From contig JBBRAM010000013.1 in assembly GCA_038206765.1 (NCBI GenBank), positions 1-64,000 on the forward strand: a stretch of DNA of 64,000 bases, given 5' to 3'. Under the pieces are notes generated by a model, which was not told the origin of the DNA, did no database searches, and saw only the letters and a program-made list of their open reading frames with translations. A program made the position numbers and the translations under genes. Each line of letters begins with the position of its first letter. Positions within the stretch are counted from its first letter, which is position 1. This document shows, in pieces, positions 50,030 to 59,477 of the stretch. The DNA is from UKL13-2 sp038206765. GTDB taxonomy: Bacteria > Pseudomonadota > Gammaproteobacteria > Burkholderiales > Usitatibacteraceae.

Positions 50030-51001
50030 ATGGCAAAAAATCCCCCGCCAAAAGTAACTGAAAAACTGAATCTCCACCCGCGCAACCGGCATCGCGGCCG
50101 TTACGATTTTCCGCTGCTGGCCGAGGCCTTGCCGTCGTTGAGACAATTTTTAAAATCGAATCCTTATGATGCGTCAGAATCGACGATTGATTTTGCCGAC
50201 GCTGGGGCGGTGAAAACGCTGAACGCCGCTTTACTGAAACAGTTTTATGGCGTTTCACATTGGGATATTCCCGCCAACTATCTCTGCCCGCCGATTCCGG
50301 GACGCGCGGACTATTTGCATCACGTAGCCGATTTACTGGCTGCCGGTCATGGTGGCGCAATCCCGAGCGGTAAGACAACGCGCATTCTTGATATTGGCGT
50401 CGGCGCGAATTGCATTTACCCGCTGATTGGCCAGCATGAATACGGATGGCGATTCGTGGGCACTGATGTGGATGCGGTCGCCGTGAAGGCCGCGCAAGAA
50501 ATTGTCAGCGCGAATAGCTTGCAGAATGTGATTGAGGTGCGGCTGCAGCTGTCATCACCTGAATCGGTTCCCGACATTTTTCGCGGTGTCTTGCGTTCTG
50601 AAGATGATGATTTTTTTGACGCGGTGATCTGCAATCCGCCGTTTCACAGCTCGGCCTATCAAGCGCGCGAAGGCTCGCTGCGCAAATGGAAAAATTTGCG
50701 AAAGGATGATGTGGCTGGCGGTGATAGCGAAATGCCCAGATTGAATTTCGGCGGACAAGGCGGCGAGCTGTGGTGTGAAGGTGGCGAGAAGGGCTTTATC
50801 ACCCAGATGATTGAAGAAAGTGCTGAGCGCCCCACGCAAGCGCTTTGGTTTACCACCCTCGTTTCAAAAGAAGAAAATCTACCCGTGATTTATGCCGCGC
50901 TGAAAGAAGCGAAAACCGCGAAAGTTGAGACGATCAACATGGGGCAAGGCCAAAAGAAAAGCCGCATCGTTGCTTGGCGGTTCATGAAAATAAAAAAATA
51001 A
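50030..51001 (+). CDS. rlmF: 23S rRNA (adenine(1618)-N(6))-methyltransferase RlmF
   Basis: The 323-residue protein matches RlmF throughout: LHPRNRHRGRYDFPLLAEALP at the start, HWDIPANYLCPPIPGRADYLHH, the SAM site ILDIGVGANCIYPLIG, the N6-adenine motif ICNPPFHSS, and FGGQGGELWCEGGEKGFI. It methylates A1618 in 23S rRNA. The ATG at 50030 has a poor Shine-Dalgarno but the N-terminus fits the family. It is divergent from the NRDE gene. Confidence 0.95.
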   Translation: MAKNPPPKVTEKLNLHPRNRHRGRYDFPLLAEALPSLRQFLKSNPYDASESTIDFADAGAVKTLNAALLKQFYGVSHWDIPANYLCPPIPGRADYLHHVADLLAAGHGGAIPSGKTTRILDIGVGANCIYPLIGQHEYGWRFVGTDVDAVAVKAAQEIVSANSLQNVIEVRLQLSSPESVPDIFRGVLRSEDDDFFDAVICNPPFHSSAYQAREGSLRKWKNLRKDDVAGGDSEMPRLNFGGQGGELWCEGGEKGFITQMIEESAERPTQALWFTTLVSKEENLPVIYAALKEAKTAKVETINMGQGQKKSRIVAWRFMKIKK

Positions 51002-51219
51002 TAGTGCGCTGATCGCTACCCAGCCGCGGCGTGTTGTCTTTCCAACTGCGCCTGCTTGTCGCCGCTTGGCAACACATTTTCGCTCTCGCGAACCACAATA
51101 CATCAACGAATCAATAACTTAAAACTTGGCATTGCTATTGCTCATACCCGGCGTCGTATTGGTTTACGCGCGGCTTCGAACCATGCGAATCACGATTCGG
51201 GGAAACAAGGGGGATTGTC

Positions 51220-53400
51220 ATGCTGAAGGATTTGTTGTCTTTTTGGTGCGCGAGCGCTTGCAGTGCGCTCGTCAACGCATCGACTGTTTGCAAAAATAGG
51301 CCCCATGCCTTAATAACAGGTGCGTTACTTTTTTTGGCGCCGGGAATGGTCAGCGCGCAAACGGCAGACGAGTTGCAGCCGCTCTATCGCCTCTATTCAC
51401 CCATCCTTGGCGGCCATGTTTACACACCCAATACAGTCGGCTATTCGCAGCTCACTGAGATCGGCTGGAAACCGGAAGGGCCGTCGTTTCGGGTGATGAA
51501 AGCGGCAGGGGTGGTCTCAGGTGCCGCAGGAGCTATCACGACGGTTCCGTTCACACGGCTTTTTAACGCAAACATTGGCCGCCACGTCATGACGACGGAC
51601 CAGACCCAAGTCAGTGCGTTTGCCTCGCTGGGCTGGACAAATGAAGGGGCGCGCGGTTTTATCTTACCTAGCAAAGTGGACGGGACCGTGCCGATTTTTC
51701 GGTTGTATTCGCCGGTCTTTAATTCGTATATTTATTTGACGAGCGAGGCAGATCGCGATGCCGTCGTTACCGCAGGTTGGAAATTTGAGCGACTCGAAGG
51801 CTATGCGTGGCCAGTGTCCACCAAGCCCCTCGCCAAACCAGACGCGCTCAGGTTTTTAACACAAGCCACTTTCGGACCTAACGATCTTGAAATAAAACGC
51901 ATCAACACCGCCGGGTTGGATGGCTGGATTGACGATCAATTGTTGCGCACGGCGACGCCGCATATGAATTACTTAAACGCCGCTAGAGCGCGTCGAGTCG
52001 CAGGCTCCACAGATGGGCGCGGCGATTATGCCGAGGAGGATTCATACGAAGCGATTTGGCAGCAATGGCTCTGGGGCAACGACCAGTTGCGCGCGCGAAT
52101 GAGTTTTGCGTTTAGCGAAATCATGGTCATCTCCAACACCGCGCCCGACATCTATCCTGAGGCGATGTCGACTTACATGGACGTGGTCAACAAAAATGCG
52201 CTGGGAAATTATCGCGATTTATTGCAGGCCGTGACACTCACACCTGCGATGGGCTATTACCTCAATATGATGGGTAGTGAAAAAGAGGATAAGGTCAACA
52301 ACAAATTTCCAAATCAAAATTTTGCGCGCGAGGTGCTGCAATTATTTTCCGTCGGCCTGTATTTATTAAACCCGGATGGAAGCCGTAAAGTCGACGCAGC
52401 AGGCAAAACCATACCAACCTACGACGAGGATACAGTGGTTGGTTTTTCGCAAGCGTTTAGCGGCTGGAATTTTGGCGGCAATGATACCAACGATCCCGAT
52501 CGGTTTGATAACGCGGAAGAACACTGGGGCATCCCCATGATTGCGTGGGCAAGCAAGCATTCCTCGGGCACTAAGAAATTGCTCGGAGGCACTATCTTGC
52601 CCGACGGGCAGACGCCTGAAAATGACTTGCGTGATGCGCTGGATAATATTTTTAATCATCCCAATACGGCGCCGTTTATATCGCGACAATTGATCCAACG
52701 GTTTGTCACCTCAAACCCGTCAGCGCCTTACGTGGCGCGGGTTTCAGCGGTATTTGCGAATAACGGAAAGGGAGTACGCGGGGATTTAGGCGCGGTCATA
52801 AAAGCGATTTTGATGGATGTTGAAGCCCGCGACACCACTCTCGTTACCAACAATATCAAAGCGGGCAAGCAGCGCGAGCCGGTAATACGCCTCGCCAACA
52901 TTCTGCGAGCGTTTAATGCAACCTCCAAAAATGGCCGCAACAACATTCAATACCTCGATAGCGCCGATGATGCCTTGGGGCAAAGTCCGTTGCTAGCGCC
53001 TTCTGTGTTTAACTTTTTTTCACCGTTCTACACCCGCCCCGGCAAGCTCGCTGCATCTGGCATGGTGGCCCCCGAGTTTCAAATAACGAATGAAATTCAA
53101 ACCATTGGCACATCCAATTTTTTCTATGACTTGGTGAAAAACGAAAGTTACGGCGATGGCGATAGTCGCGTCAAGCTCGATTTAAAACCCGCAAAAGCCG
53201 TTGCCGAAGATCCGGCCGCGCTGGTCGATTATTTGGCTGGATTGCTGACCTTTGGCCAACTCTCTGCCGCGACCCGTGACAACATCATTACCAGCGTGGC
53301 GGCAGTACCATTTAAAAATGCTGACTACGAGCGCACGCTGCGCACCCGCACCGCATTGACGCTGCTGGTGCTCTCGCCTGATTTTGTGATTTTAAAATAA
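51220..53400 (+). CDS. Exported DUF1800 protein with N-terminal DUF5648 repeats
   Basis: The 726-residue protein has a long leader (about 45 residues, hydrophobic ALITGALLFLAPGMV). Three repeats of the DUF5648 type follow (about 50-205; LYRLYSPILGGHVYT, FTRLFNANIGRHVMT, IFRLYSPVFNSYIYL), then DUF1800 (about 210-720; ALRFLTQATFGPNDLEI, ARMSFAFSEIMV, NFAREVLQLFSVGLY, LAPSVFNFFSPFY). The partner DUF1501 gene starts 10 bp downstream, the usual pairing. DUF5648 is elsewhere joined to hydrolases and surface proteins, so it may bind cell-wall or polymer. The biochemical role of the pair is not established. Confidence 0.9.
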   Translation: MLKDLLSFWCASACSALVNASTVCKNRPHALITGALLFLAPGMVSAQTADELQPLYRLYSPILGGHVYTPNTVGYSQLTEIGWKPEGPSFRVMKAAGVVSGAAGAITTVPFTRLFNANIGRHVMTTDQTQVSAFASLGWTNEGARGFILPSKVDGTVPIFRLYSPVFNSYIYLTSEADRDAVVTAGWKFERLEGYAWPVSTKPLAKPDALRFLTQATFGPNDLEIKRINTAGLDGWIDDQLLRTATPHMNYLNAARARRVAGSTDGRGDYAEEDSYEAIWQQWLWGNDQLRARMSFAFSEIMVISNTAPDIYPEAMSTYMDVVNKNALGNYRDLLQAVTLTPAMGYYLNMMGSEKEDKVNNKFPNQNFAREVLQLFSVGLYLLNPDGSRKVDAAGKTIPTYDEDTVVGFSQAFSGWNFGGNDTNDPDRFDNAEEHWGIPMIAWASKHSSGTKKLLGGTILPDGQTPENDLRDALDNIFNHPNTAPFISRQLIQRFVTSNPSAPYVARVSAVFANNGKGVRGDLGAVIKAILMDVEARDTTLVTNNIKAGKQREPVIRLANILRAFNATSKNGRNNIQYLDSADDALGQSPLLAPSVFNFFSPFYTRPGKLAASGMVAPEFQITNEIQTIGTSNFFYDLVKNESYGDGDSRVKLDLKPAKAVAEDPAALVDYLAGLLTFGQLSAATRDNIITSVAAVPFKNADYERTLRTRTALTLLVLSPDFVILK

Positions 53401-53410
53401 TGTGAGGCAC

Positions 53411-54805
53411 ATGATGAAATCAAACCAACCTATCAACGCAAAAAATAAACCGCGCCGCGTCTTTATACAGCAAGCTTCTGCCTTGGCGGCCGCGCCAATG
53501 CTCGCCTCTATGGGCATGACCGAATCGCTCGCCCAGTCTGTGCAAGGCGCTCCAGACTACAAAGCATTGGTGTGTATTTTTATGTTCGGCGGTAACGACG
53601 GTAATAATTTGCTGATCCCGCGCGACCCAGCGGACTGGAACCAGTACGCTGGGCCGCGTGGCCGTTTGGCGATTCCCCGCGATCAAACTTTGTCAATCAA
53701 ACCGAGCAATGTGCAGGGTCGCGAATTTGGCTTGCATCCGGCGATGACGGGCATTCAAACGCTATTTAATGCTGGCAAAGCCGCTCTAGTGGCGAACCTT
53801 GGCACGTTGGCCGCACCGCTCACCAAAGCACAATATCAAAATAGTCAGGTGCAAAAACCGAGCAATTTGTTTTCGCACAGCGATCAACAGTTTTTGTGGA
53901 ATACAGGAATTGCCGATAATTCGCTGCGATCTGGATGGGGCGGGCGTTTGGGCGATCGAGTGGCAGCGATGAACCAATCTGGCAGCCTCACGACTTGTTT
54001 GTCGGTCGGCGGAAATTCAACCTTCTTGAATGGTGACTCGATTCGGCCGTTTCCGGTTTCGCCCTCAGGGCAATTTGGGTTGGATTTTTTAGATTCGGGC
54101 AACGGGGGTGACAGCGATACGGTGGCGCTATCACAAGGCATGACCAGGATGTTAGCGCAGCCGCAAGCGAATGTGATGGACAGCGTTTGGCTCGAAATTT
54201 TGGGCGGCTCTATCGTTAATCAAAAACAACTCTCAACGGCTCTCAATGGAGCCCCTCTGTTTCAAACTGCGTTCCCTGATACCGGGCTTGCAAATGCGTT
54301 GAAAATGGTCGCGCGGCTCATTTCGGTACGCTCGACATTCGGCGCAAAACGCCAGGTATTTTTTGCCGGTATTGGCGGCTTTGACACTCACGGCGAAGAT
54401 CAGCTACAGCGTCAACAAGAGCTGCTGGGCGAGGTTTCTGGCGCGATGACCGCGTTCTATAACGCCACCGTGGAACTTGGTGTGGGCAACAACGTGACGG
54501 CTTTTACGGCGAGCGATTTTGGTCGAAATTTCCCCACCAACGGGCGCGGGAGCGATCATGGCTGGGGCAGCCACCATCTCGTGGTGGGTGGCGGGGTCAA
54601 GGGCAATGCGCTGTATGGGACGTTCCCAACGCTCATGATGGACGGCCCCGATGATGCCGGTGAAGGCCGCTGGATTCCCACAACATCTGTCGACCAATAT
54701 GCGGCGACGATGGCATCGTGGTTTGGGGTAAATAACGGCGACGTGAATTTAGTGTTCCCGAACCTGAAGCGGTTTGCGTCTGCGAATCTGGGGTTTATGG
54801 CTTAA
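53411..54805 (+). CDS. DUF1501 protein with twin-arginine-like leader
   Basis: The 464-residue protein begins with a basic segment and KPRRVFIQQASALAAAPML, a twin-arginine-type signal, suggesting export in a folded state. DUF1501 features follow: VCIFMFGGNDGNNLLIP, LHPAMTGIQTLF, SHSDQQFLWNTG, FAGIGGFDTHGEDQLQ, FTASDFGRNFPTNGRGSDHGWG. This is a sulphatase/alkaline-phosphatase-like fold with possible metal ligands (Asp-Thr-His, Asp-His). I start at ATG 53411 after GAGG. It is coupled to the DUF1800 gene. Confidence 0.92.
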   Translation: MMKSNQPINAKNKPRRVFIQQASALAAAPMLASMGMTESLAQSVQGAPDYKALVCIFMFGGNDGNNLLIPRDPADWNQYAGPRGRLAIPRDQTLSIKPSNVQGREFGLHPAMTGIQTLFNAGKAALVANLGTLAAPLTKAQYQNSQVQKPSNLFSHSDQQFLWNTGIADNSLRSGWGGRLGDRVAAMNQSGSLTTCLSVGGNSTFLNGDSIRPFPVSPSGQFGLDFLDSGNGGDSDTVALSQGMTRMLAQPQANVMDSVWLEILGGSIVNQKQLSTALNGAPLFQTAFPDTGLANALKMVARLISVRSTFGAKRQVFFAGIGGFDTHGEDQLQRQQELLGEVSGAMTAFYNATVELGVGNNVTAFTASDFGRNFPTNGRGSDHGWGSHHLVVGGGVKGNALYGTFPTLMMDGPDDAGEGRWIPTTSVDQYAATMASWFGVNNGDVNLVFPNLKRFASANLGFMA

Positions 54806-54858
54806 CAGGTGGCTTAACAAAATGACATGGCGAACGCAGCGCAACCATCAAGCTATCC

Positions 54859-55785
54859 TTAGTGGTGGCTTCGAACCCAGCGCTTCCATTCGTCAAACAT
54901 CGCGGGATGTCGTGCGGCAATGGCGGATTTTTGCCATGAACCTTCCCATGCGCCTTTAGCATCCACACTGCGCCAATAATCGTCTTGCATGATGGTGGCC
55001 ATTTTGCCGCCCGCCTCTTCTAATATCAAGGCGCCCGCTGCGTAATCCCAAGGTTGTTCGCCCGCATGGATAAACGCATCGACGCGTCCACAGGCCATGT
55101 GGCACCACTGCAAAACGGACGCGCCACTCGCCATAATTTTTTTACCCGGCGAGTTAATATCTGCGTTTTTGCTCAATGCGGTTTTGATACGACCCAATAA
55201 TTTGAAGCGCCCCACTTCAATCGTGGCCTCCGATAAAGGTTTGGCCGGCAGCGGCTTTAATCGTTTGGTTTCGCCGTGGCTATTGATCATCCACGCTCCG
55301 CCGCCGCGCACAGCATGAAACACCTCGTTTAAATTGGGATCAAAAATCGCGCCGAATTGGCTTTCTCGTCGATTTTCAACGCGGCGCATCAGCGCAATGG
55401 AAATACCAAAATAGCGTTTTCCGTTCGTGAAATTGCCGGTGCCGTCCAGAGGATCAACGCACCATAGCCAATCGGCATCGCGCCAAAGTTGTTGCTGGAC
55501 ATCAGGCGGCATTTCTTCACCAAGCACAGGGCAGTCAAAGAGCGTCGGTAGTACACGCGCCAACACGGCCTCAACCGCGCGATCTGCTTCGGTCACGACC
55601 GTACCGTCGTACTTGCGTTCTGCCGCCACGTGTTTGAAGCGCGGCATCAGTTCGGTCTCGGCGACATCGCGCAGTAACGCGATAACAGGCGCTGCCAACG
55701 CGCTCAAGCCGTTTAAATCGATGCGACTTTCAGCGGAGGATTGCCCGAAGAACGGGGCTAGACGGGCAGTTTGAGAGGGTTGCAT
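54859..55785 (-). CDS. Inositol-monophosphatase-family phosphatase
   Basis: The 308-residue protein has the metal-site motifs of the IMPase fold: VLGEEMP, WCVDPLDGTGNFTNG and QPWDYAAGALILEEAGG, all intact. Enzymes in this family hydrolyse inositol phosphate, histidinol phosphate, PAP or fructose-1,6-bisphosphate; I cannot choose. I start at the ATG at 55783-55785; the frame upstream is a short hexanucleotide-like TCTGTA repeat. The gene has a longer N-terminus (about 30 residues) than SuhB. Confidence 0.9.
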   Translation of the reverse strand: MQPSQTARLAPFFGQSSAESRIDLNGLSALAAPVIALLRDVAETELMPRFKHVAAERKYDGTVVTEADRAVEAVLARVLPTLFDCPVLGEEMPPDVQQQLWRDADWLWCVDPLDGTGNFTNGKRYFGISIALMRRVENRRESQFGAIFDPNLNEVFHAVRGGGAWMINSHGETKRLKPLPAKPLSEATIEVGRFKLLGRIKTALSKNADINSPGKKIMASGASVLQWCHMACGRVDAFIHAGEQPWDYAAGALILEEAGGKMATIMQDDYWRSVDAKGAWEGSWQKSAIAARHPAMFDEWKRWVRSHH

Positions 55786-55950
55786 AGGCACAGATACAGA
55801 TACAACTACAGACAAATACGCACCGATACGGCAGTTGCTAACAGAACAGATGCGACCAACGTAAAACTCCGCTTAAAAATGTATAAGCAGTATCGATATA
55901 ATACGCTACTCGTTTTGAGCCTCTCATTTTAATTGCCTAGCCGCCCCTCA

Positions 55951-56706
55951 ATGCTTCAGCCTCGATTTTTTGCTTCGTTGCCATTGCCCCGCGATGCGGA
56001 GTTGCCTATCGAGATCACGCTTGATGAAAAAGCATTTACGCACATACGCGTACTCCGGCTTCATCAGAACGATGAAATCGCAATATTTGACGGCGCAGGC
56101 GGCGAATTTTCGGCATCTATTTTAAACATCGGCAAGCGCGATGTTCGCGTGCAGTTACGCGCCTATCGTTCGGTTGAACGCGAATCATCAATGCGTATCA
56201 CGCTGGTGCAGGCTCTCGCCACCGGCGACAAGATGGATTGGATTATTCAAAAGGCGACTGAACTGGGTGTTACCGCGATTCAACCAATTCAAACGCAACG
56301 CGCCACCGCCAAGCTCAATACCGAACGCGCCGAAAAGCGGGCAGCGCACTGGCAGGGGGTGGCCATAGCGGCGTGCGAACAATGTGGCCGCAACCGCGTA
56401 CCGACGGTGTTATCGGTAATAGATTTTGGCGATTGGATTGCGCGGAGCGGCGAGGCGCAAGATGAAGGCACACGCGTGCTGCTTGATCCCAACGCGAGCG
56501 CATCGTTGACGGCACAAACCGATAACGCCAAAAAATCCATTGCACTGATCATCGGCCCGGAAGGTGGCTTCGCCCCTGATGAAATTGCAGTTGCGATTCG
56601 CCATGGCGTCGAAACTGCGCGTTTTGGTCTGCGCGTGTTGCGCACCGAAACCGCTGGAATTGCCGCAATTGCCGCGCTACAAGCTCAGTTTGGCGATTTG
56701 AGTTGA
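55951..56706 (+). CDS. rsmE: 16S rRNA (uracil(1498)-N(3))-methyltransferase RsmE
   Basis: The 251-residue protein starts MLQPRFFASLPLP and has an N-terminal PUA-like domain (HIRVLRLHQNDEIAIFDG) and a C-terminal SPOUT knot domain with KMDWIIQKATELGVTAIQPI, CEQCGRNRVP, LIIGPEGGFAPDE and GLRVLRTETA. It methylates U1498 of 16S rRNA. ATG 55951 is preferred to an upstream TTG. argA follows 78 bp later. Confidence 0.95.
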   Translation: MLQPRFFASLPLPRDAELPIEITLDEKAFTHIRVLRLHQNDEIAIFDGAGGEFSASILNIGKRDVRVQLRAYRSVERESSMRITLVQALATGDKMDWIIQKATELGVTAIQPIQTQRATAKLNTERAEKRAAHWQGVAIAACEQCGRNRVPTVLSVIDFGDWIARSGEAQDEGTRVLLDPNASASLTAQTDNAKKSIALIIGPEGGFAPDEIAVAIRHGVETARFGLRVLRTETAGIAAIAALQAQFGDLS

Positions 56707-56784
56707 TTGGGTTACCTAAATTAAGGATCGCTCAGCCTTAGCCTGTTAAAATTAATACTAATATTTCAATTCGATCCGCAAAAA

Positions 56785-58131
56785 ATGGCCCCGCACACTC
56801 AACTCGCCGCAAAAAAACTCGAAGTCTTTGTCAAGTGGTTCCGCTCGGCAACCCCGTTCATTCATGAATTCGGCGGCGGCACGATTGTGATTGCCTTCGG
56901 TGGCGAGGTGTTGTCTGACGGCGAACTAATGCAGCTCGCGCACGACATCAATGTGTTGGTGAGCCTAGAAGTGCGCGTGGTGCTGGTCCACGGCACGCGG
57001 CCGCAGATTGAAGACCAACTCAAACAACATGGCGTAACGGCACGGTATGGCGAAGGTCGCCGTATTACCGACGATGCCGCGCTGAAATGTGTGAAAGAAG
57101 CCAACGGCATTGTGCGGATGGAAATTGAAGCCACGCTCTCGACAGAGCTGGCGAATTCGCCGATGGCGGGTGCGGATATCCGTGTGTCATCCGGCAATTT
57201 TATTACTGCCAAACCATTTGGCGTGCATAACGGTGTGGATTTTATGCACACTGGTCAGGTGCGGAAGGTGGATGTGGAAGGCATTACGCGCCGCTTGGAC
57301 GATCATGAAGTCGTGCTGATCTCCCCGATTGGTTTCTCGCCGACCGGCGATATTTTTAACTGCACCCTTGAAGACGTGGCGACTTCAGTGGCGACGGCAT
57401 TGAAGGCTGACAAACTCATTTTTCTCACCGAGGCGATGGGCGCTACCGACACAAAAGGCAAGTTGCTCGGTGAGCTAACGGCGCAACAGGCGCAAGATTT
57501 ACTCGCGGTTCCGCAAGCGACCAGTACGCTATCGGACGATGTGCGGTTCTACTTACCCTGCACGATCCGCGCCGTACGCGATGGCGTGAAGCGTGCACAT
57601 TTGATTAGCCGCCATATCGACGGCGCGATTTTGATGGAACTGTTTACCCATCACGGTATCGGCACGATGGTAGTACTGGAATCGCCCGACAAGCTGCGTG
57701 ATGCGAGGCGCGACGACGTAGACGGCATTCTAGCGATCATTGATCCGCTCGTCACACAGGGCGTACTGGTAAAGCGCGAGCGCGGCTTGATCGAGGCTGA
57801 GATTGATCGCTTTATGGTCCTAGAGGAGGGCGAGGAGATTATCGGCTGCGCGGCACTGTACCCGTTCCCCCACGATAAATCGGTGGAACTAGCATGCTTA
57901 GCGGTGAATCCTTTCTATCGCGACGGTGGGCGCGGCGAACGCATATTGGGCTTTGCCGAAAAGCGCGCCAAGGAAAAAGGGTTCAAAACATTGTTTGTCC
58001 TTTCTACCCAAACAACACAATGGTTTGTAGAGCGCGGCTTTGTGGAAAGTGATGTCGGCAAGTTGCCTGCCGAAAAACAGGCCTTATATAACTATCAGCG
58101 ACGCAGCAAGATTTATAGCAAATCGCTTTAG
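56785..58131 (+). CDS. argA: Amino-acid N-acetyltransferase (N-acetylglutamate synthase)
   Basis: The 448-residue protein has the bipartite ArgA form: an amino-acid-kinase-like domain (about 20-290; VKWFRSATPFIHEFGGGTIVIAFGG, VLVHGTRPQIEDQL) that binds arginine for feedback control, and a C-terminal GNAT domain (about 300-448; EEIIGCAALYPFP, LACLAVNPFYRDGGRGERIL, STQTTQWFVERGF). It makes N-acetylglutamate, the first step of arginine synthesis. The yggX gene follows at 30 bp, a common betaproteobacterial order. Confidence 0.96.
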   Translation: MAPHTQLAAKKLEVFVKWFRSATPFIHEFGGGTIVIAFGGEVLSDGELMQLAHDINVLVSLEVRVVLVHGTRPQIEDQLKQHGVTARYGEGRRITDDAALKCVKEANGIVRMEIEATLSTELANSPMAGADIRVSSGNFITAKPFGVHNGVDFMHTGQVRKVDVEGITRRLDDHEVVLISPIGFSPTGDIFNCTLEDVATSVATALKADKLIFLTEAMGATDTKGKLLGELTAQQAQDLLAVPQATSTLSDDVRFYLPCTIRAVRDGVKRAHLISRHIDGAILMELFTHHGIGTMVVLESPDKLRDARRDDVDGILAIIDPLVTQGVLVKRERGLIEAEIDRFMVLEEGEEIIGCAALYPFPHDKSVELACLAVNPFYRDGGRGERILGFAEKRAKEKGFKTLFVLSTQTTQWFVERGFVESDVGKLPAEKQALYNYQRRSKIYSKSL

Positions 58132-58161
58132 CATTTTTCGTAATTTAAACAGGAGCATCAC

Positions 58162-58434
58162 ATGCCCAGAATGATTCAATGTATCAAACTCAAAACCGAA
58201 GCCGAAGGCCTCGATTTCGCACCTTATCCGGGCCCAATTGGCAAACAGATTTACGAGCAGGTTTCCAAGGTAGCCTGGAAAGAATGGCAGGAAGACCAAA
58301 AACGTTTGGTGAATGAAAACCGTTTGAATTTGGCCGATCAACGCGCCCGTAAATATTTGGAGGAGCAAATGATGCGCCACTTTTTTGGTGACGGTGCGGA
58401 GAAGGCTTCGGGTTACGTTCCGCCTGCCAGCTAG
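58162..58434 (+). CDS. yggX: Fe(2+)-trafficking / oxidative damage protection protein YggX
   Basis: The 90-residue product matches YggX: MIQCIKLKTEAEGLDFAPYPG, WKEWQEDQKRLVNENRLNL and MRHFFG. The conserved Cys near the N-terminus (Cys6) is present. It protects Fe-S clusters and supports iron handling under oxidative stress. An AGGAG Shine-Dalgarno is present. It is probably cotranscribed with argA. It converges on phoU. Confidence 0.96.
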   Translation: MPRMIQCIKLKTEAEGLDFAPYPGPIGKQIYEQVSKVAWKEWQEDQKRLVNENRLNLADQRARKYLEEQMMRHFFGDGAEKASGYVPPAS

Positions 58435-58541
58435 CATCGATAAAAGTAAAACCCAACTTTTGTTTGATTGATCGACATGCAATCGGCGGTAAAGGCAGAC
58501 TATTTAATGCATAAACCCCAGCTAAAATCATTTAACAAAAT

Positions 58542-58567
58542 AAAAACGCCGCATAGTTTGCGGCGTT
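58542..58567 (-). terminator. Rho-independent terminator between yggX and phoU
   Basis: AACGCCGCA (58545-58553) pairs with TGCGGCGTT (58559-58567). On the minus strand it runs into TTTTA, so it best fits the end of phoU; it may also serve the converging yggX transcript. Confidence 0.85.
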
Positions 58568-58589
58568 CTTGTTTGCGAGGCTCAGCAAC

Positions 58590-59300
58590 TTAGTCTGGCG
58601 ACTGTACTTCGCGCTCAAATTCCTCAACAGAAATGTGGCGTACATCTTTGCCCTTGACCAAATAAACCACGTATTCGCTCATGTTTTTGGCATGGTCGCC
58701 GATACGCTCAATCGCTTTGGCGATAAACAAAATATCAATCGCCGCCGAAATCGTGCGCGGATCCTCCATCATAAAGGTGACTAGTTGACGCAGGATTCCG
58801 CGGAATTGTTCATCGACAATTTGATCTTGCTTGACCACCTTGGCTGCCGCTGCGATGTCCAGCCGCGCGAATGCGTCTAACGCGGTGTTGAGCATTTCTA
58901 GTGCGACATTGCTCGCATAGCGCACCTCGGCAAAGCGAGTTGATAGCCGACGATCCTGCTGATGAATTTGTTTGGCCATTCTGGCGATTTTCTGCGCCTC
59001 ATCGCCGATACGCTCCAAATCAGTAATCGTTTTTACCACCGCCATGACCATCCGCAAATCACTCGCGGTAGGCTGGCGCTTGGCGATGATGTGAACGCAG
59101 TCCTCATCAATGCCGACTTCCATTGCATTGACGCGGTGATCGTCAATAATGACTTGGTCTGCCAACGCCATATCGCCAATCGCCAAGGCTTCCATGGCGC
59201 GCGTAATTTGCTGCTCCACCAAACCGCCCATTTGCAACACGCGTGAACGCACCGCTTCAAGTTCGGCATCAAATTTTTTCGAGATATGTTCGTTGGCCAT
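58590..59300 (-). CDS. phoU: Phosphate-signalling protein PhoU
   Basis: The 236-residue protein is a double three-helix-bundle PhoU. Each repeat has its metal-cluster motif, TDLERIGDEAQKIA (first) and AIERIGDHAKNMSEYVVYLV (second). It damps the Pho response by connecting the Pst transporter with PhoR. No pst or phoBR genes are adjacent on this side; they may lie elsewhere. A 12-bp tandem repeat lies upstream at 59365-59412, in or near its promoter. Confidence 0.96.
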   Translation of the reverse strand: MANEHISKKFDAELEAVRSRVLQMGGLVEQQITRAMEALAIGDMALADQVIIDDHRVNAMEVGIDEDCVHIIAKRQPTASDLRMVMAVVKTITDLERIGDEAQKIARMAKQIHQQDRRLSTRFAEVRYASNVALEMLNTALDAFARLDIAAAAKVVKQDQIVDEQFRGILRQLVTFMMEDPRTISAAIDILFIAKAIERIGDHAKNMSEYVVYLVKGKDVRHISVEEFEREVQSPD

Positions 59301-59364
59301 GTTCTGCTTTTACTAATTATAGGATTACAACAGTGGGAAAGTGTAGGCGCTAAGTGTGACAAAA

Positions 59365-59412
59365 ATGTGACGCAACATGTGACGTAAGATGGGACGTAAG
59401 ATGTGACGTAAG
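59365..59412. repeat. 12-bp tandem repeat, four units
   Basis: ATGTGACGCAAC, ATGTGACGTAAG, ATGGGACGTAAG and ATGTGACGTAAG are consecutive. A degenerate fifth unit (GTGTGACAAAA) precedes them 11 bp earlier. They lie 65-110 bp upstream of phoU. The core TGTGACG also recurs in the 12-bp repeat at 40573-40608. The spacing (12, not 11, bp) and sequence do not match a Pho box. Confidence 0.85.
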
Positions 59413-59477
59413 ACATGCCGCTCGTTGTGGTGCGTTCTGTGAAAATTGAATTGGCTCAGCAGATGTTTTCGCCGGGC

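Noticed and set aside
59365..59412. Pho box controlling phoU
   Set aside because: The unit is 12 bp with core TGTGACG, unlike the 11-bp CTGTCAT-type Pho repeats.
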